From positions 1-47,834 of the forward strand of contig NZ_JAGXJW010000059.1 in the NCBI RefSeq assembly GCF_019091135.1: DNA of 47,834 bases, in the 5' to 3' direction. Shown here one piece after another: positions 7,483 to 17,291 of the stretch; positions within the stretch are counted from its first letter, which is position 1; every line of letters starts with the position of its first letter. The translations under genes were made by a program, and so were the position numbers. The notes beneath the pieces were generated by a model that was given only the letters and a program-made list of their open reading frames with translations, was not told the origin of the DNA and did not search any database. This DNA comes from Cohnella sp. GbtcB17. Lineage in GTDB: Bacteria > Bacillota > Bacilli > Paenibacillales > Paenibacillaceae.

Positions 7483-8758
7483 CATGCGTACGGTCATTGC
7501 CTTCACGATGCGGAACAAGCTCCGCAGCAAATCCTTCATTATAACGACGATTATCCTCGGCATCTTGCTCGTCGTCGGCGCCAACGTACCTTATTTCATC
7601 GACAAGCTGACGGGGCCGGGCTCGGCCGCGAAGGTGGGCTATATCGCAAGCGAACAAGGCGAGATCATCAAGGGGCTGGAGCAGCAGTTCGGACAGGCGG
7701 AAAAGCAGAAGGTGGAGCTCGTGCCGGTCGAGGCGTCCGGCTCCGATGCCGACAAGACGGCCGCGCTCGGGCAGGCTATCGAGGACGGCAAGATCAAAGG
7801 CTATCTTACCTTTACCGAAAATAAAGAAGTCGGCTTCCCCGACGTCGTCTACCACTCCAAAAAAATGCTCGACACCGATACGGCCGGCGCGCTGCAGACC
7901 GGGCTGCAATTCGTAAAGACCCAGCAGGCGGTGCGCGACGCCAACCTGACCAACGAACAATATTTCAAGCTGCAGGCGCCTGTCAAGCTCGACACCGTTC
8001 AGATCTCGGACGGCGCCGCGGGCGGCAAGACCGAAGCGGAGCAGGGGACGGCCATCGGCCTGACCTATGCCATCCTGATTCTGCTGTTCATGTCCGTCAT
8101 GATCACGGGCCAGCTGATCGCCACCGAGATCACGGCGGAGAAAAGCTCGCGCGTCATGGAGATCATCGTCACGAGCGTGGCGCCGCTGAAGCAAATGTTC
8201 GGCAAGGTCATCGGCACCTTCCTCGTCGGCCTGCTCCAACTCGTCGTACTCGTCGGCGCGGCGCTTATCAACCTCACGCTGCCGCACAACAAGGGCGCGC
8301 TCGAGAAGTTCGGCATCGACCTCTCCAGCGTCGAGCCGAAGATGATCATCTTCGCGATCATCATGTACCTGCTCGGCTACTTCCTGTACGCCATGCTGTT
8401 CGCCGCCATCGGCTCGCTCGTGAGCCGCACGGAGGACCTCAGCCAGACGTCCATGCCGGTCACGATGCTGTCGCTCGCGGGCTTCTACATCGCCATCTAC
8501 GGTTTGACGAACCCCGAGAGCACGTTTATCACCGTATGCTCGTTTATCCCGTTCTTCTCGCCGTTCATCCTGTTCTTGCGCATCGGTCTCGCAGACCCGG
8601 CCTGGTGGGAGATCGTCCTGTCGGTCGGCATCCTGATCGCTTCCGTCCTTGCCATCGGCTGGCTCGCCGCCAAGATCTACCGCGTCGGCGTGCTTATGTA
8701 CGGCAAGAAGCCGTCGTTCAAGGAAGTGTTCAAGGCGCTGAAGGCGTACAAGGTGTGA
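7475..8758 (+). CDS. ABC-2 type permease, NatB-like
   Basis: 427 residues. One N-terminal membrane helix (about 20-40) is followed by a large extracytoplasmic domain (40-190) and then about five helices, the standard NatB/ABC-2 exporter layout. The motif ITAEKSSRVMEIIVTSV after the second helix is typical of the family. Start ATG 7475 has AGGTGA seven bases upstream; a GTG at 7466 is in frame but lacks a site. It pairs with the ATPase at 6580. It is the last gene of the operon and ends at a bidirectional hairpin. Confidence 0.92.
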   Translation: MNSMRTVIAFTMRNKLRSKSFIITTIILGILLVVGANVPYFIDKLTGPGSAAKVGYIASEQGEIIKGLEQQFGQAEKQKVELVPVEASGSDADKTAALGQAIEDGKIKGYLTFTENKEVGFPDVVYHSKKMLDTDTAGALQTGLQFVKTQQAVRDANLTNEQYFKLQAPVKLDTVQISDGAAGGKTEAEQGTAIGLTYAILILLFMSVMITGQLIATEITAEKSSRVMEIIVTSVAPLKQMFGKVIGTFLVGLLQLVVLVGAALINLTLPHNKGALEKFGIDLSSVEPKMIIFAIIMYLLGYFLYAMLFAAIGSLVSRTEDLSQTSMPVTMLSLAGFYIAIYGLTNPESTFITVCSFIPFFSPFILFLRIGLADPAWWEIVLSVGILIASVLAIGWLAAKIYRVGVLMYGKKPSFKEVFKALKAYKV

Positions 8759-8766
8759 TCATTAAG

Positions 8767-8804
8767 AACCAGTAAGCTCAGAACGTTGAGCTTACTGGTT
8801 TTTT
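8767..8804. terminator. Bidirectional terminator between convergent genes
   Basis: AACCAGTAAGCTCA (8767-8780) pairs perfectly with TGAGCTTACTGGTT (8787-8800) around a six-base loop, with a T run on the plus side. The stop codon of the minus-strand AraC gene (8792-8794) lies within the stem, so one hairpin serves both genes. Confidence 0.9.
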
Positions 8805-9664
8805 ATATAATAGGACGTAGGAGACACACCGGCATATTTCTTGAAAACCTTGCTGAAATGATAGACGTCTGCAAACCCGACATGCCGGGCAATCTCGCCG
8901 ACGCTCAGATTGGTGGTCGCTAACAGCTCGCGGGAACGATCGATCCGGACTTTGTTGACGTAATAGGCGATCGAATAGCCCGCGAGCTTGTTAAATGTCC
9001 GGTTCAGGTAGTCGAAATTGCATTTGAAGTCCCGCTCGATCGTTTCGCTCGTAATTTTACTCGGATAGCGCTGATGGATATAATCCAGCAGCTCGTACGC
9101 CATGACGATCGATTTGGTCTGTCTCTGGCGGGTTTTCTGTAAGACGGCCAGCATGTTCTCGCGCGACAGACGGATGAACAGCTCGGAGAGCTTCAGCGCG
9201 ATCAGGCCTTGATTGTAATTTTTGCGCCGATAAAGCTGCAGCATCTCGTTTAATACGCCTAGTATTTGGGATAGGGAGGCTTTGTTCTGCAGGCTGAAAT
9301 ATTTCGAAATGCAGCAGCTGTTATTTTTGTCGTGCTCCTGGTCCTCCCGGAAGAAGGCGTGGGCGAAGGACTCCGGATCGTCTACGATAACCGATGAAAT
9401 GTCCGGATGCTTGAAATGGATGAAATAATAATCGCAAACGTTCATTTCCAAGCCTTCGTGCTCCATTCCGGGTTCGAGTAGAAGCACATCGCCCGCCTGC
9501 AATTTGAACGCGCGTCCCTCTTCTCTGATATGCAGCTCTCCACAGACGATGACGTATAGAATGTGCTCGTCCGACGTTCTTTTGAAATGAATCCAAGGGT
9601 TGTTGTAGGATACGAAACCGAGCAGCATTATGCGCGGGTTCCAATCCAGATTGACGGCCAGCAC
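8792..9664 (-). CDS. AraC-family transcriptional regulator
   Basis: 290 residues. A cupin-like effector domain comes first (HILYVIVCGELHIREEGRAFKLQAGDVLLLEPG) and a double helix-turn-helix AraC domain fills the last 100 residues (SETIERDFKCNFDYLNRTFNKLAGYSI ... VGEIARHVGFADVYHFSKVFKKYAGVSP). Start: GTG at 9664 with GGAGGG eight bases upstream; no better ATG exists until Met13. It is divergent from the oxidoreductase / glucosidase operon, which it probably activates in response to a sugar. Confidence 0.92.
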   Translation of the reverse strand: MLAVNLDWNPRIMLLGFVSYNNPWIHFKRTSDEHILYVIVCGELHIREEGRAFKLQAGDVLLLEPGMEHEGLEMNVCDYYFIHFKHPDISSVIVDDPESFAHAFFREDQEHDKNNSCCISKYFSLQNKASLSQILGVLNEMLQLYRRKNYNQGLIALKLSELFIRLSRENMLAVLQKTRQRQTKSIVMAYELLDYIHQRYPSKITSETIERDFKCNFDYLNRTFNKLAGYSIAYYVNKVRIDRSRELLATTNLSVGEIARHVGFADVYHFSKVFKKYAGVSPTSYYIKNQ

Positions 9665-9804
9665 ATCGGAGCCCTCCCTTCCCGTTTTTACTCAAAAGTC
9701 GCTAATATATAAAATGTGTCGCGAACGGACATTTCCATTTATCATACCATTGTCTATGCTGATTGTAGTATTAACTAACCTTTTCGGTGAGGATGATGGT
9801 TGGC

Positions 9805-10851
9805 ATGCGGAAGCTAAAAGTCGGAATAATCGGACTGGGCGGAATAGCGAACTTCCATCGCGAAGGCATCCTGGCAAGTCCCGATGCGGAATTATGGTCG
9901 ATCAGCGACTGCAACCCGGAGCTGCTGGAACGAAGAAGGAAGGAGTGGGATATCCCTTCTTCGCGCGCGTATCTGCAATACGAGGCCATGCTGCAGGACC
10001 CGGAGCTGGATGCGGTCACGATCGGTACCCCAAACTTCAATCACTACGAGATTGCCAAGCTGGCTATCGAGTATGGCAAACCATTTGCGCTCGAGAAGCC
10101 GGTCGCGCTGAATGCCGAGGAAGCGGTCCGCCTGAAGGAGCTGCTGGATCGCAGCCCGCTGTCCCATATGGTTTGTTTTTCTTATCGCTACAAGAGTGCG
10201 GTGCGTTATGCCAAGCAATTAATTGAAGAAGGCCGGCTCGGTACGATCCGACACGTGTACAGCCAATATTTGCAGGGCTGGGCCATCGACGAGGAGATTC
10301 CGCTTGCCTGGCGGTTCCGCAAGTCGCTGAGCGGCTCTGGCGCGCTTGGAGATCTGGGCAGCCATATTCTCGATTTGACCCGTTTCCTGGTCGGCGATAC
10401 CCGGCGCGTCCTCGCCGATGCCGACACGATCGTCTCCGAGCGGAAGCTTCCGGACGGCGAGGGCAAGGGCGAGGTTGACGTAGACGATTACTGTCATGTT
10501 CTCTCCCGGATCGAGAGCGGCATTTCTTCGGTGATGACCATCTCCAGATTTGCATACGGGCGCGGCAACGATCAGCGAATCGAGGTTTACGGCTCAAAAG
10601 GCGCGCTGGTGTACAGCCTGGAGGAGCGGGATACGCTCCAGGTCAAGTTCGCGGAGGAGAAGGACACGCACTTCCGCGAAGTCGCCATCCCGGACGAATG
10701 CAGGCGGGGACAAATGCAGGCGTTCTTCGATCTCCTCAACGGGCGTGGAGACGGGAAGGACGCGACGATGGAGGACGGTTACAGGAACCAGCTGGCGGTC
10801 GACGCGATTATCCGGTCCTTTACCGAGCAAAAATGGATGGACGTCGAGTAG
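9805..10851 (+). CDS. Gfo/Idh/MocA-family NAD(P)-dependent oxidoreductase
   Basis: 348 residues. The N-terminal Rossmann fold has GIIGLGGIA; the sequence then shows EKPVALNAEEAVRL, the usual catalytic-Lys EKP motif, and GALGDLGSHILDL with the Asp and His typical of sugar dehydrogenases. The family oxidises or reduces sugars, inositols or glucosides. Start is uncertain: ATGs at 9793, 9796 and 9805 and a GTG at 9787 are all in frame; I chose 9805 because the family usually starts just before KVGIIG. It heads a three-gene operon with GH13 and GH43/32-like enzymes, so a keto or redox step in glucoside breakdown is plausible. Confidence 0.9.
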   Translation: MRKLKVGIIGLGGIANFHREGILASPDAELWSISDCNPELLERRRKEWDIPSSRAYLQYEAMLQDPELDAVTIGTPNFNHYEIAKLAIEYGKPFALEKPVALNAEEAVRLKELLDRSPLSHMVCFSYRYKSAVRYAKQLIEEGRLGTIRHVYSQYLQGWAIDEEIPLAWRFRKSLSGSGALGDLGSHILDLTRFLVGDTRRVLADADTIVSERKLPDGEGKGEVDVDDYCHVLSRIESGISSVMTISRFAYGRGNDQRIEVYGSKGALVYSLEERDTLQVKFAEEKDTHFREVAIPDECRRGQMQAFFDLLNGRGDGKDATMEDGYRNQLAVDAIIRSFTEQKWMDVE

Positions 10852-10921
10852 CGATCGGCAGGCGCGGCAGGTATTTGCCATGGACCCGTCCACGCATTTT
10901 ACAATCGAAGGAGCGAGTCCT

Positions 10922-12553
10922 ATGCACGACAATTGGTGGAAAACGACGGTCGTCTATCAGGTATACCCCCGCAGCTTCCAGGATACCGACGGGGACGGCA
11001 TCGGCGATCTGCAAGGCATCATCAAGCGTCTGGACTACTTGCAGGAGCTGGGGATCGGCGCGATCTGGCTGAGCCCGGTCTACAAGTCGCCCAACGACGA
11101 CAACGGCTATGACATCAGCAACTATCGCGACATTATGGACGAGTTCGGTACGATGGCCGACATGGACGAGCTGATTCGCGAGGCGGATGCGCGCGGCATC
11201 AAGATCGTGATGGGTCTGGTCGTCAATCATACGTCCGACGAGCACCCGTGGTTCATCGAATCCCGCAAGAGCCGGGACAACGAATACCGCGACTACTATA
11301 TCTGGCGGGACCCCGCACCGGGCGGCGGCGAGCCGAACGGCCTGCGGTCGACGTTCAGCGGCTCGGCCTGGCAGTACGACGAGCAGACCGGGCAGTACTT
11401 CCTGCACCTGTTCAGCAAGCGGCAGCCCGATCTGAACTGGGAAAATCCGAAGGTGCGGCTGGAAGTATGGGACCTGATGAACTTCTGGCTGGAAAAGGGC
11501 GTCGGCGGCTTCCGGATGGACGTCATCGACCTCGTGGGCAAAATTCCGGACCAAGAGATTACCGGCAACGGTCCGAAGCTGCACGAATACTTGCAGGATA
11601 TGCACCGCGAGACGTTCGGCCGGTACGACGTCATGACGGTCGGGGAGACCTGGGGCGCGACGCCCGAGATCGCGAAGCTGTATTCGGATCCGGCGCGCAA
11701 GGAGCTGTCGATGGTGTTCCAGTTCGAGCATATCCAGCTCGATCAGCAGGAAGGCAGGGACAAGTGGGATCTGAAGCCGCTGCCGGTCGGCGAGCTCAAG
11801 CGCATCTTGAGCAAGTGGCAGACCGAGCTCGGCGATCAGGGCTGGAACAGCCTGTTCTGGAACAATCACGATCTGCCGCGCATCGTGTCCCGCTGGGGCG
11901 ACGACGGCGCGCTGCGCGTTCCGAGCGCCAAGATGTTCGCGATTGTGCTGCACCTGATGAAGGGAACACCGTACATCTATCAGGGCGAGGAGCTCGGCAT
12001 GACCAACTGCCCGATCGCGGACATCGCCGAGGCGAACGACATCGAGACGATCAACATGTATCATGAGCGGCTCGGCTGGGGCTATGCCCGCGAGGACATC
12101 ATCGCTTCCATCAACGCCAAGGGGCGGGACAACGCGCGCACGCCGATGCAGTGGGACGATTCGCCGAACGGCGGCTTCACGACGGGGACGCCGTGGCTGC
12201 GGGTGAATCCGAACTACGCCTCGATCAACGCCGCTTCTGCGCTGGCCGATCCGGATTCGATTTTCCACACGTATAAAAAGCTGATCGCGATCCGCAAAGC
12301 CAACCCGATCGTCGTCTGGGGCGACTACGAGCTGATCGAAGAGGTGCCGGAGCAGTTCTTCTTGTACCTGCGCCGGTACGAAGGCCGCACATGGGCCGTC
12401 GCAGCCAACTTCGGCGGTACGACGGTCTCGGCCAGCGTGCCGCATCTGGGACGCAGCCAGGCGGTCATCATCGGGAACTACGAACGCGAAGAGGCCGACT
12501 TCGCGCAGCTCGAGTTAAGGCCGTATGAGGCATTCGCGGTTGAACTGATCTAG
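10922..12553 (+). CDS. GH13 alpha-glucosidase, oligo-1,6-glucosidase type
   Basis: 543 residues, the usual family length, no signal peptide. Catalytic residues are in place: nucleophile Asp200 in GGFRMDVID, acid/base Glu242 in VGETWG, and transition-state Asp317 in NNHDLPR. The residue after the nucleophile is Val, which in this family goes with alpha-1,6 (isomaltose-type) specificity rather than the Thr of maltases. Start ATG 10922 follows GAAGGAG; the frame stays open upstream across the oxidoreductase gene, but that extension is a shadow. Cytoplasmic; it would release glucose from isomalto-oligosaccharides. Confidence 0.94.
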   Translation: MHDNWWKTTVVYQVYPRSFQDTDGDGIGDLQGIIKRLDYLQELGIGAIWLSPVYKSPNDDNGYDISNYRDIMDEFGTMADMDELIREADARGIKIVMGLVVNHTSDEHPWFIESRKSRDNEYRDYYIWRDPAPGGGEPNGLRSTFSGSAWQYDEQTGQYFLHLFSKRQPDLNWENPKVRLEVWDLMNFWLEKGVGGFRMDVIDLVGKIPDQEITGNGPKLHEYLQDMHRETFGRYDVMTVGETWGATPEIAKLYSDPARKELSMVFQFEHIQLDQQEGRDKWDLKPLPVGELKRILSKWQTELGDQGWNSLFWNNHDLPRIVSRWGDDGALRVPSAKMFAIVLHLMKGTPYIYQGEELGMTNCPIADIAEANDIETINMYHERLGWGYAREDIIASINAKGRDNARTPMQWDDSPNGGFTTGTPWLRVNPNYASINAASALADPDSIFHTYKKLIAIRKANPIVVWGDYELIEEVPEQFFLYLRRYEGRTWAVAANFGGTTVSASVPHLGRSQAVIIGNYEREEADFAQLELRPYEAFAVELI

Positions 12554-12599
12554 GCAGCTTGCTGTAGCGCGCTTGCGATCCGAAAGGCAGGGAACGAAG

Positions 12600-13490
12600 A
12601 TGAAGCTGCATTACGAACGTTTTATTCCGACGGTCGTTAGCGCGTACAAGCCATTGTTCGCGCCGCAAAAATACGGGAATTACGTCAACGACCACAGCGT
12701 GATCCGGGCGGCGGACGGATCCTGGCATCTGTTCGGCATCACCGGATTCGCCAGCGATCCGAATCAGGAGCGGTACTTCGTCCATGCGCGCGCCGAGCGG
12801 CTGTGGCAGGAGGAGGGGATGGACGAGCTCGGCAAAGTCATCGACAACGGCGGCAAGGCATGGGCCCCGTGCGTCGTCGAACAGCAGAACAATTATTATA
12901 TGCTGTACGGCCCGTCCCCTACGAAGCTGGCCGTATCCGTCGATCTGGCCGAATGGATGGTGTATCCGCCCAAGATGCGCGGAGAACCGCCGCTCGGCGC
13001 GCATCGGGATCATATGGCGATCAAGATCAATGCGGATACCTGGGTGATGTATCTGAGCGGCATTCGGGACGGATACAGCTGCATCTCCTGCTTCGTCTCG
13101 AACGATCTCATCGAGTGGAGATTCGTGCAGTACGCGCTCACCTCCTCGGGCAACGCATCGCTCAATCCGGCATGGGGCGCTTTCGAGTCGCCCTACGTCG
13201 TGAGGTACGGCGATTTGTATTACTTGTTCACGACCTACACGGACTGCGACAATGCGAACTATCACGACACGCTCGTTTTCGCTTCGCCGAGTCCCTACGA
13301 TTTCGGCGACTATACGGGAGACAATCGCGCGGAGACGGTCGTGGCGAAGCTGCATGCGCATGCCGGGGAAGTGCTGTACGATCCGGATACGGATGGCTGG
13401 TATATCACTACGGCCGGCTGGCGGGACAAAAATGTCCCGATCGAGGGTGCGGTCGCGATCGCCCGGCTGGAATGGCGGCCCGACCGCTAA
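12600..13490 (+). CDS. Five-bladed beta-propeller glycosidase, GH43/GH32-like
   Basis: 296 residues, no signal peptide. The sequence has the blade pattern of GH43/GH32 enzymes: NDHSVIRAADGSWHLF near the start (candidate catalytic Asp33), a central HRDHMAIKINADTWVMYLSG, and FESPYVVRYGDLYYLFTT (candidate acid Glu). The three are spaced as expected for such enzymes. Typical activities are on arabinosides, xylosides or fructosides; I cannot choose one. It is the third gene in the operon after GH13, and the operon ends at a hairpin just downstream. Start ATG 12600 lies after GGCAGGGAACGAAG. Confidence 0.78.
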   Translation: MKLHYERFIPTVVSAYKPLFAPQKYGNYVNDHSVIRAADGSWHLFGITGFASDPNQERYFVHARAERLWQEEGMDELGKVIDNGGKAWAPCVVEQQNNYYMLYGPSPTKLAVSVDLAEWMVYPPKMRGEPPLGAHRDHMAIKINADTWVMYLSGIRDGYSCISCFVSNDLIEWRFVQYALTSSGNASLNPAWGAFESPYVVRYGDLYYLFTTYTDCDNANYHDTLVFASPSPYDFGDYTGDNRAETVVAKLHAHAGEVLYDPDTDGWYITTAGWRDKNVPIEGAVAIARLEWRPDR

Positions 13491-13521
13491 GTCCCTGCAG
13501 CCGACACGGCCACTTGATGCG

Positions 13522-13550
13522 AACACGATTGGCGACAATCGTGTTTTATT
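13522..13550 (+). terminator. Terminator of the oxidoreductase/GH13/GH43-like operon
   Basis: AACACGATTG and CAATCGTGTT pair perfectly around GCGA, followed by TTATT. Confidence 0.8.
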
Positions 13551-13563
13551 CGCTCTGCGAACG

Positions 13564-13602
13564 TCCAAGCTCCCGTCGGTTGTTGACCGGCGGGAGCTTG
13601 GA
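13564..13602 (-). terminator. Hairpin downstream of the alpha-mannosidase gene
   Basis: TCCAAGCTCCCGTCGG pairs with CCGGCGGGAGCTTGGA (one G-U) around a seven-base loop, 28 bp beyond the minus-strand stop. The T tail is poor, so it could also act as an RNA 3'-end stabiliser. Confidence 0.65.
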
Positions 13603-13629
13603 TTTGCGAATATCGTTACCGGAGGAGAC

Positions 13630-16122
13630 TCAGTCTTTTTCCATCAACGTGCATGCCCGAAGCACGCTCCCGGCAGCGTCCGTCCTGAACGTCTTGATCT
13701 CGAACCCGTCGAGATCGACCCGCTGCGAGATGCCGAGCGAAGGGATGCGAAGGAGGACCGAGCCAGGCTCGGCGGTCGGTTCGTACAGCCGGACGATGTA
13801 GCCATCCCCGTCCTCCGCTTGCTTGAAGGCGGTCAGCACTGCGCGATCGCCTTCAAGCGCGATGCCGGGAGACGGCAGCTCTCCTAAGCCGCCGGGGAAA
13901 AACGACAGCGCATACGGCCGTTCGTGCAGGGCGAGCGCTTCGCGTTCGATCGCCGCGAGGCGTTCCTCGCGCTTGCCGGCGTTGAGCCAGAACGTATACG
14001 TGCGTTCGCCCTGGTCGATCCGGGGCAGGAACCGGTCCTGCGGCAGAATCGGACGCTCGCCGATCGGATGCGCGCAGTAGGCCGCGCCGCGTACGAGCGT
14101 CGGCCGCAGCGTGCCGTCGGCGCCGTCCGAGCCGTAGACGCCGTCGTTGATCAGCGTCACGGCCCGACCGTCGGCTGCAGGCTCCGCGATCGCCGTCCAC
14201 TTTTGCGCGACCGCTTCGTCGCCGTTCACCGGCAGCCGTTGGACGCCGTACGCCGTTTGCCCCAGGTATTCATAATCGTCCCCGAATACGGTCGGGATCG
14301 ACAGCTTAAGCAGCTTGTCCTTCTCCTGCCAGTACAAGCGAACCTGAACTTCGATCTCGGTGCCCTGCCTGGGCAGCAGGTAGGTGAGCACGACAGCGGA
14401 GTCGCCATAGGCCAGCAACGCTTCGACGACGGTACGCACTTCGCCGTCCTCGATCACCCGCACGGCCGGCAGCGCCTCGTCCTTGACGCCGGAGAAGGCC
14501 GTGCCGCGGGCGGGACTCATCAGTTCAAACCGGCCGACGACCGGCTCGAACCGGTCCGTATCCATGCGCCACGGATCCTCGTTGTCGGCGACCGCGACCG
14601 GCAGGAAGGCGCCCGGGCGCAGATAGGATACGCCTTCCGCGACATACTGGTCGATCAGCCCGGTCCGCGTGTTGATCTCGATCTGCAGAGACGGCGATTC
14701 GAACCGGATCGCGCCGTCGCGCTCGGCCAGATAGGCTTTGGGCTTCTGCGGCAGCTTGACGATCCGGCAGTCGAACCTGTTCATCGACGAAGGCGCGAGC
14801 TCGGCTTCGAATACGACGCGTTTGCGCCAGTCCAGGTTCAGGGCGCTTTGCTCTTTTTCCGGCTGGCTCGGCACGCGCTCGCCGTCGCGGTACACCAGCG
14901 GCATGGAGAATTCCTCGGTCCAGTTCTGGTCCTCCAGCATGAACTCGCAGGCGAAGATGCCGCGCACGGGATACGGATGCGGATTGTAGACGAGTATCGG
15001 ATACTCGCCCGCCGCCGCTTGGGGCTGGCCGGCGGACAGCGCGAAAAACGCGCGGGCGCGCAGACGCGAAGCGATCTCCAGGCCGTGGTCCATAAGCCGG
15101 AGAGACGCCTCTTCCGCCGGCTGGATCGAGCTGCCCGGCAGAATGTCGTGAAATTCGGCGACCATCAGGTCGTGGAACGCTTCGCCGAGCTCGCGCGCCG
15201 GGTAGGCCAGCAGCCCCTGCATCGCCGCGGTCGCCAGCATTTTTTCGGTCATGAAGAGCTGGCTCTCCAACTGTCTGTGCTTCTGCTTGATGCGGATCAT
15301 CGACGTATAGCAGCCGACGAAGCGCGGGTTAAGATCGTCCGCGTGACGGGGAAGATCGGCGGCTTCGCGCAGCTCGGCGAAGTAGGCCTCCGGTGTGGAA
15401 TGCACGATCTCCGTCCCGGCGGACCGCATCATCTCGGCGATGCGGTCGAGGTCGAGACGGGAGGGACCGCCGCCGTGATTGCCGACACCCCACAGCAGCA
15501 GGCGCGGGCGATCCTCGCCGTCGTCGGCGTACTTCTCCAGCCACTTCGCGATCTTCTTATGCGCCTGACCGAGCAGCGTATTGTATCCGTCCGAGATCTG
15601 GTGCGCGAGCACCTCGGAGCCGTCGAAGCCGACCCAGACGAAGTCGTCCGCCGGTCCGGCCAGCTTCAGCTCGGGACGCATGAACAAATAAGCGTCGAAG
15701 CCCGACTTGCGCATGATCTGCACCAATCCCCTCGAATGGCCGAAGGAGTCGAAGTTGATCGCGGTCGTCGGTGCCTGTCCGAACTTTTCCATGAAATACT
15801 GCTTGCCGAGCAGAATCTGCCTGACGAGCGATTCGCCCGACGGCATGTTGCAATCCGGCTGCAGGTACCAGCCGCCCATGATGTGCCATTTGCCGAGCTG
15901 TACGAGGCGCTGGATCTCTGCGAACAGGCTTGGCTCGTACTCCTCGATCCACTTGTACAGCAGCGCCTCATTGTGATTGAAGACATAACCGTCGTATTCC
16001 CTGCAAAACGACGCGGCCGCCCTGAACGTGGACACCGCTGCCGCCGCGCCTTCTTCCCATTCCCACTGCCAGACGGGGTCGAGATGCGCGTTGCTGATCA
16101 GATGCAATTTTTTCAATGGCAT
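13630..16122 (-). CDS. GH38 alpha-mannosidase
   Basis: 830 residues, normal length for bacterial GH38. Zinc ligands are seen at His13 and Asp15 (NAHLDPVWQWEW), the nucleophile Asp125 in AINFDSFGHS, and a later zinc His in EFHDILPGSS. The rest forms the central helical and C-terminal beta domains. No signal peptide, so it acts in the cytoplasm on imported mannosides. Start ATG 16122 follows GAGGAAGG. Divergent from the AraC gene at 16279, across a 156-bp promoter region. Confidence 0.94.
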   Translation of the reverse strand: MPLKKLHLISNAHLDPVWQWEWEEGAAAAVSTFRAAASFCREYDGYVFNHNEALLYKWIEEYEPSLFAEIQRLVQLGKWHIMGGWYLQPDCNMPSGESLVRQILLGKQYFMEKFGQAPTTAINFDSFGHSRGLVQIMRKSGFDAYLFMRPELKLAGPADDFVWVGFDGSEVLAHQISDGYNTLLGQAHKKIAKWLEKYADDGEDRPRLLLWGVGNHGGGPSRLDLDRIAEMMRSAGTEIVHSTPEAYFAELREAADLPRHADDLNPRFVGCYTSMIRIKQKHRQLESQLFMTEKMLATAAMQGLLAYPARELGEAFHDLMVAEFHDILPGSSIQPAEEASLRLMDHGLEIASRLRARAFFALSAGQPQAAAGEYPILVYNPHPYPVRGIFACEFMLEDQNWTEEFSMPLVYRDGERVPSQPEKEQSALNLDWRKRVVFEAELAPSSMNRFDCRIVKLPQKPKAYLAERDGAIRFESPSLQIEINTRTGLIDQYVAEGVSYLRPGAFLPVAVADNEDPWRMDTDRFEPVVGRFELMSPARGTAFSGVKDEALPAVRVIEDGEVRTVVEALLAYGDSAVVLTYLLPRQGTEIEVQVRLYWQEKDKLLKLSIPTVFGDDYEYLGQTAYGVQRLPVNGDEAVAQKWTAIAEPAADGRAVTLINDGVYGSDGADGTLRPTLVRGAAYCAHPIGERPILPQDRFLPRIDQGERTYTFWLNAGKREERLAAIEREALALHERPYALSFFPGGLGELPSPGIALEGDRAVLTAFKQAEDGDGYIVRLYEPTAEPGSVLLRIPSLGISQRVDLDGFEIKTFRTDAAGSVLRACTLMEKD

Positions 16123-16278
16123 TCATCCTTCCTCGGATCGTGTCCATGCTCTCCGTTTCATTTTCATCCGGGAAAGGGCAGGTGTAAATTCATTGGAATA
16201 TCGCGTTTTTACACTAAAATGACCGGTTGGCCTGTGCTACTATGTAAATAAAGAAAGAGCTGCCGGGAGGGAAGACCT

Positions 16279-17202
16279 GTGGAGCGCGCCGCGCTGCCGG
16301 AACGGCTGTACGGGCATATTCAAGTGGACGACGCCGTCGTCGAGATCATCGAGGTACTCGAGGAACAGCCTTGGGGCGCCAGCTTCTGCCCGCCTCACAC
16401 GCATGTATGGTTCGAATTCAACTACATTTACGAAGGCTGCATGCGGACGGGTTTCGGCGGGCCGCTGCTGGACGTGGGGGCAGGTCAGTTTTTTGTGGTG
16501 CCGCCGGGTCTCGAGCATTGCCACGAGTACGAGCCGCAGTCGCCGCATCGGGGGGTCTGCCTGCGTTGGACGTTCGCGAGCGCCGAGCTGTCCGAAGACG
16601 GCGAGCCGGGGGGCGTCCGAGCGATGCTGGAGAGTCTGCGGCATTGGCGGCCGGGCTGCTACGAGGACCGCTACGGACTCGGCGAGCGGATCGCGCGGCT
16701 GTTCGGCGAAGCGAGGGCTTCCGTCCCGCCCGCGTCGGTCCGGCTCACGTTCGTGCAGATCCTGCTCGCGCTGGCCGCCATTCGCGACCCTGCAGGCACG
16801 GTTGCTCCGCCGGCGGTCGATCTGTCCGACGCCGCGTTTCTCCGCAAGATCGAGATCTACCTAAACGACGATCGCGCGGAGCGGGTCGATGTCCGGCGGC
16901 TGGCCGCCTCTATGCACGTAAGCTACAACCATCTGGCGCGCAAGTACAAACGGTTGACCGGGAAAACGATCGTCGGCCGTCACACCGAGGTCCGGCTCGC
17001 GCGCGCCTTGAAGCTGCTGGAGGAGACGGGCGCCTCGATGGCCAATATCGCGGACATTGCGGGCTTCGGCGCCGCCCATTACTTCAGCCGGGTGTTCAAG
17101 GAAGCTTACGGCGTCAGTCCGAAGGCGTACCGCAGCGCGCACGCTTACGCGGAAGCGGACGAATCGGCAGGGGCCGGACTGGTCCGCGAATCGGACGCCT
17201 GA
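16279..17202 (+). CDS. AraC-family transcriptional regulator
   Basis: 307 residues. An N-terminal cupin domain carries PPHTHVWFEFNYIYEG and GQFFVVPPGLEHCHEY (histidines of a cupin pocket); the C-terminal 100 residues are a standard AraC DNA-binding domain (VRRLAASMHVSYNHLARKYKRLTGKT ... MANIADIAGFGAAHYFSRVFKEAYGVSP). Starts with GTG 16279 after GGGAGGG. It is divergent from the GH38 gene and is the obvious candidate to control it. Confidence 0.92.
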   Translation: MERAALPERLYGHIQVDDAVVEIIEVLEEQPWGASFCPPHTHVWFEFNYIYEGCMRTGFGGPLLDVGAGQFFVVPPGLEHCHEYEPQSPHRGVCLRWTFASAELSEDGEPGGVRAMLESLRHWRPGCYEDRYGLGERIARLFGEARASVPPASVRLTFVQILLALAAIRDPAGTVAPPAVDLSDAAFLRKIEIYLNDDRAERVDVRRLAASMHVSYNHLARKYKRLTGKTIVGRHTEVRLARALKLLEETGASMANIADIAGFGAAHYFSRVFKEAYGVSPKAYRSAHAYAEADESAGAGLVRESDA

Positions 17203-17236
17203 TCGACCGCCGGCTTCCGTACGAACCCAACGCGAC

Positions 17237-17274
17237 AAAAAAGCGAGAAGGCCGACAGGGCCGTTCTCGCTTTT
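17237..17274. terminator. Bidirectional terminator between AraC and isomerase genes
   Basis: AAAAAAGCGAGAA and TTCTCGCTTTT are complementary, with an internal GGCC/GGCC pairing in the loop. There is an A run on one side and a T run on the other, fitting both converging genes. Confidence 0.85.
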
Positions 17275-17291
17275 AAGTTTGTCCGACGCGC

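Noticed and set aside
10550..10921. N-terminal extension of the GH13 reading frame
   Set aside because: Overlaps the 3' part of the oxidoreductase in another frame; the true ATG at 10922 has a ribosome site and family-typical start.
10820..12445. 541-residue minus-strand ORF
   Set aside because: Antisense to the GH13 gene, which has all catalytic residues; high GC keeps the opposite frame open.
13924..16251. 775-residue plus-strand ORF
   Set aside because: Antisense shadow of the GH38 gene, whose catalytic motifs are intact on the minus strand.
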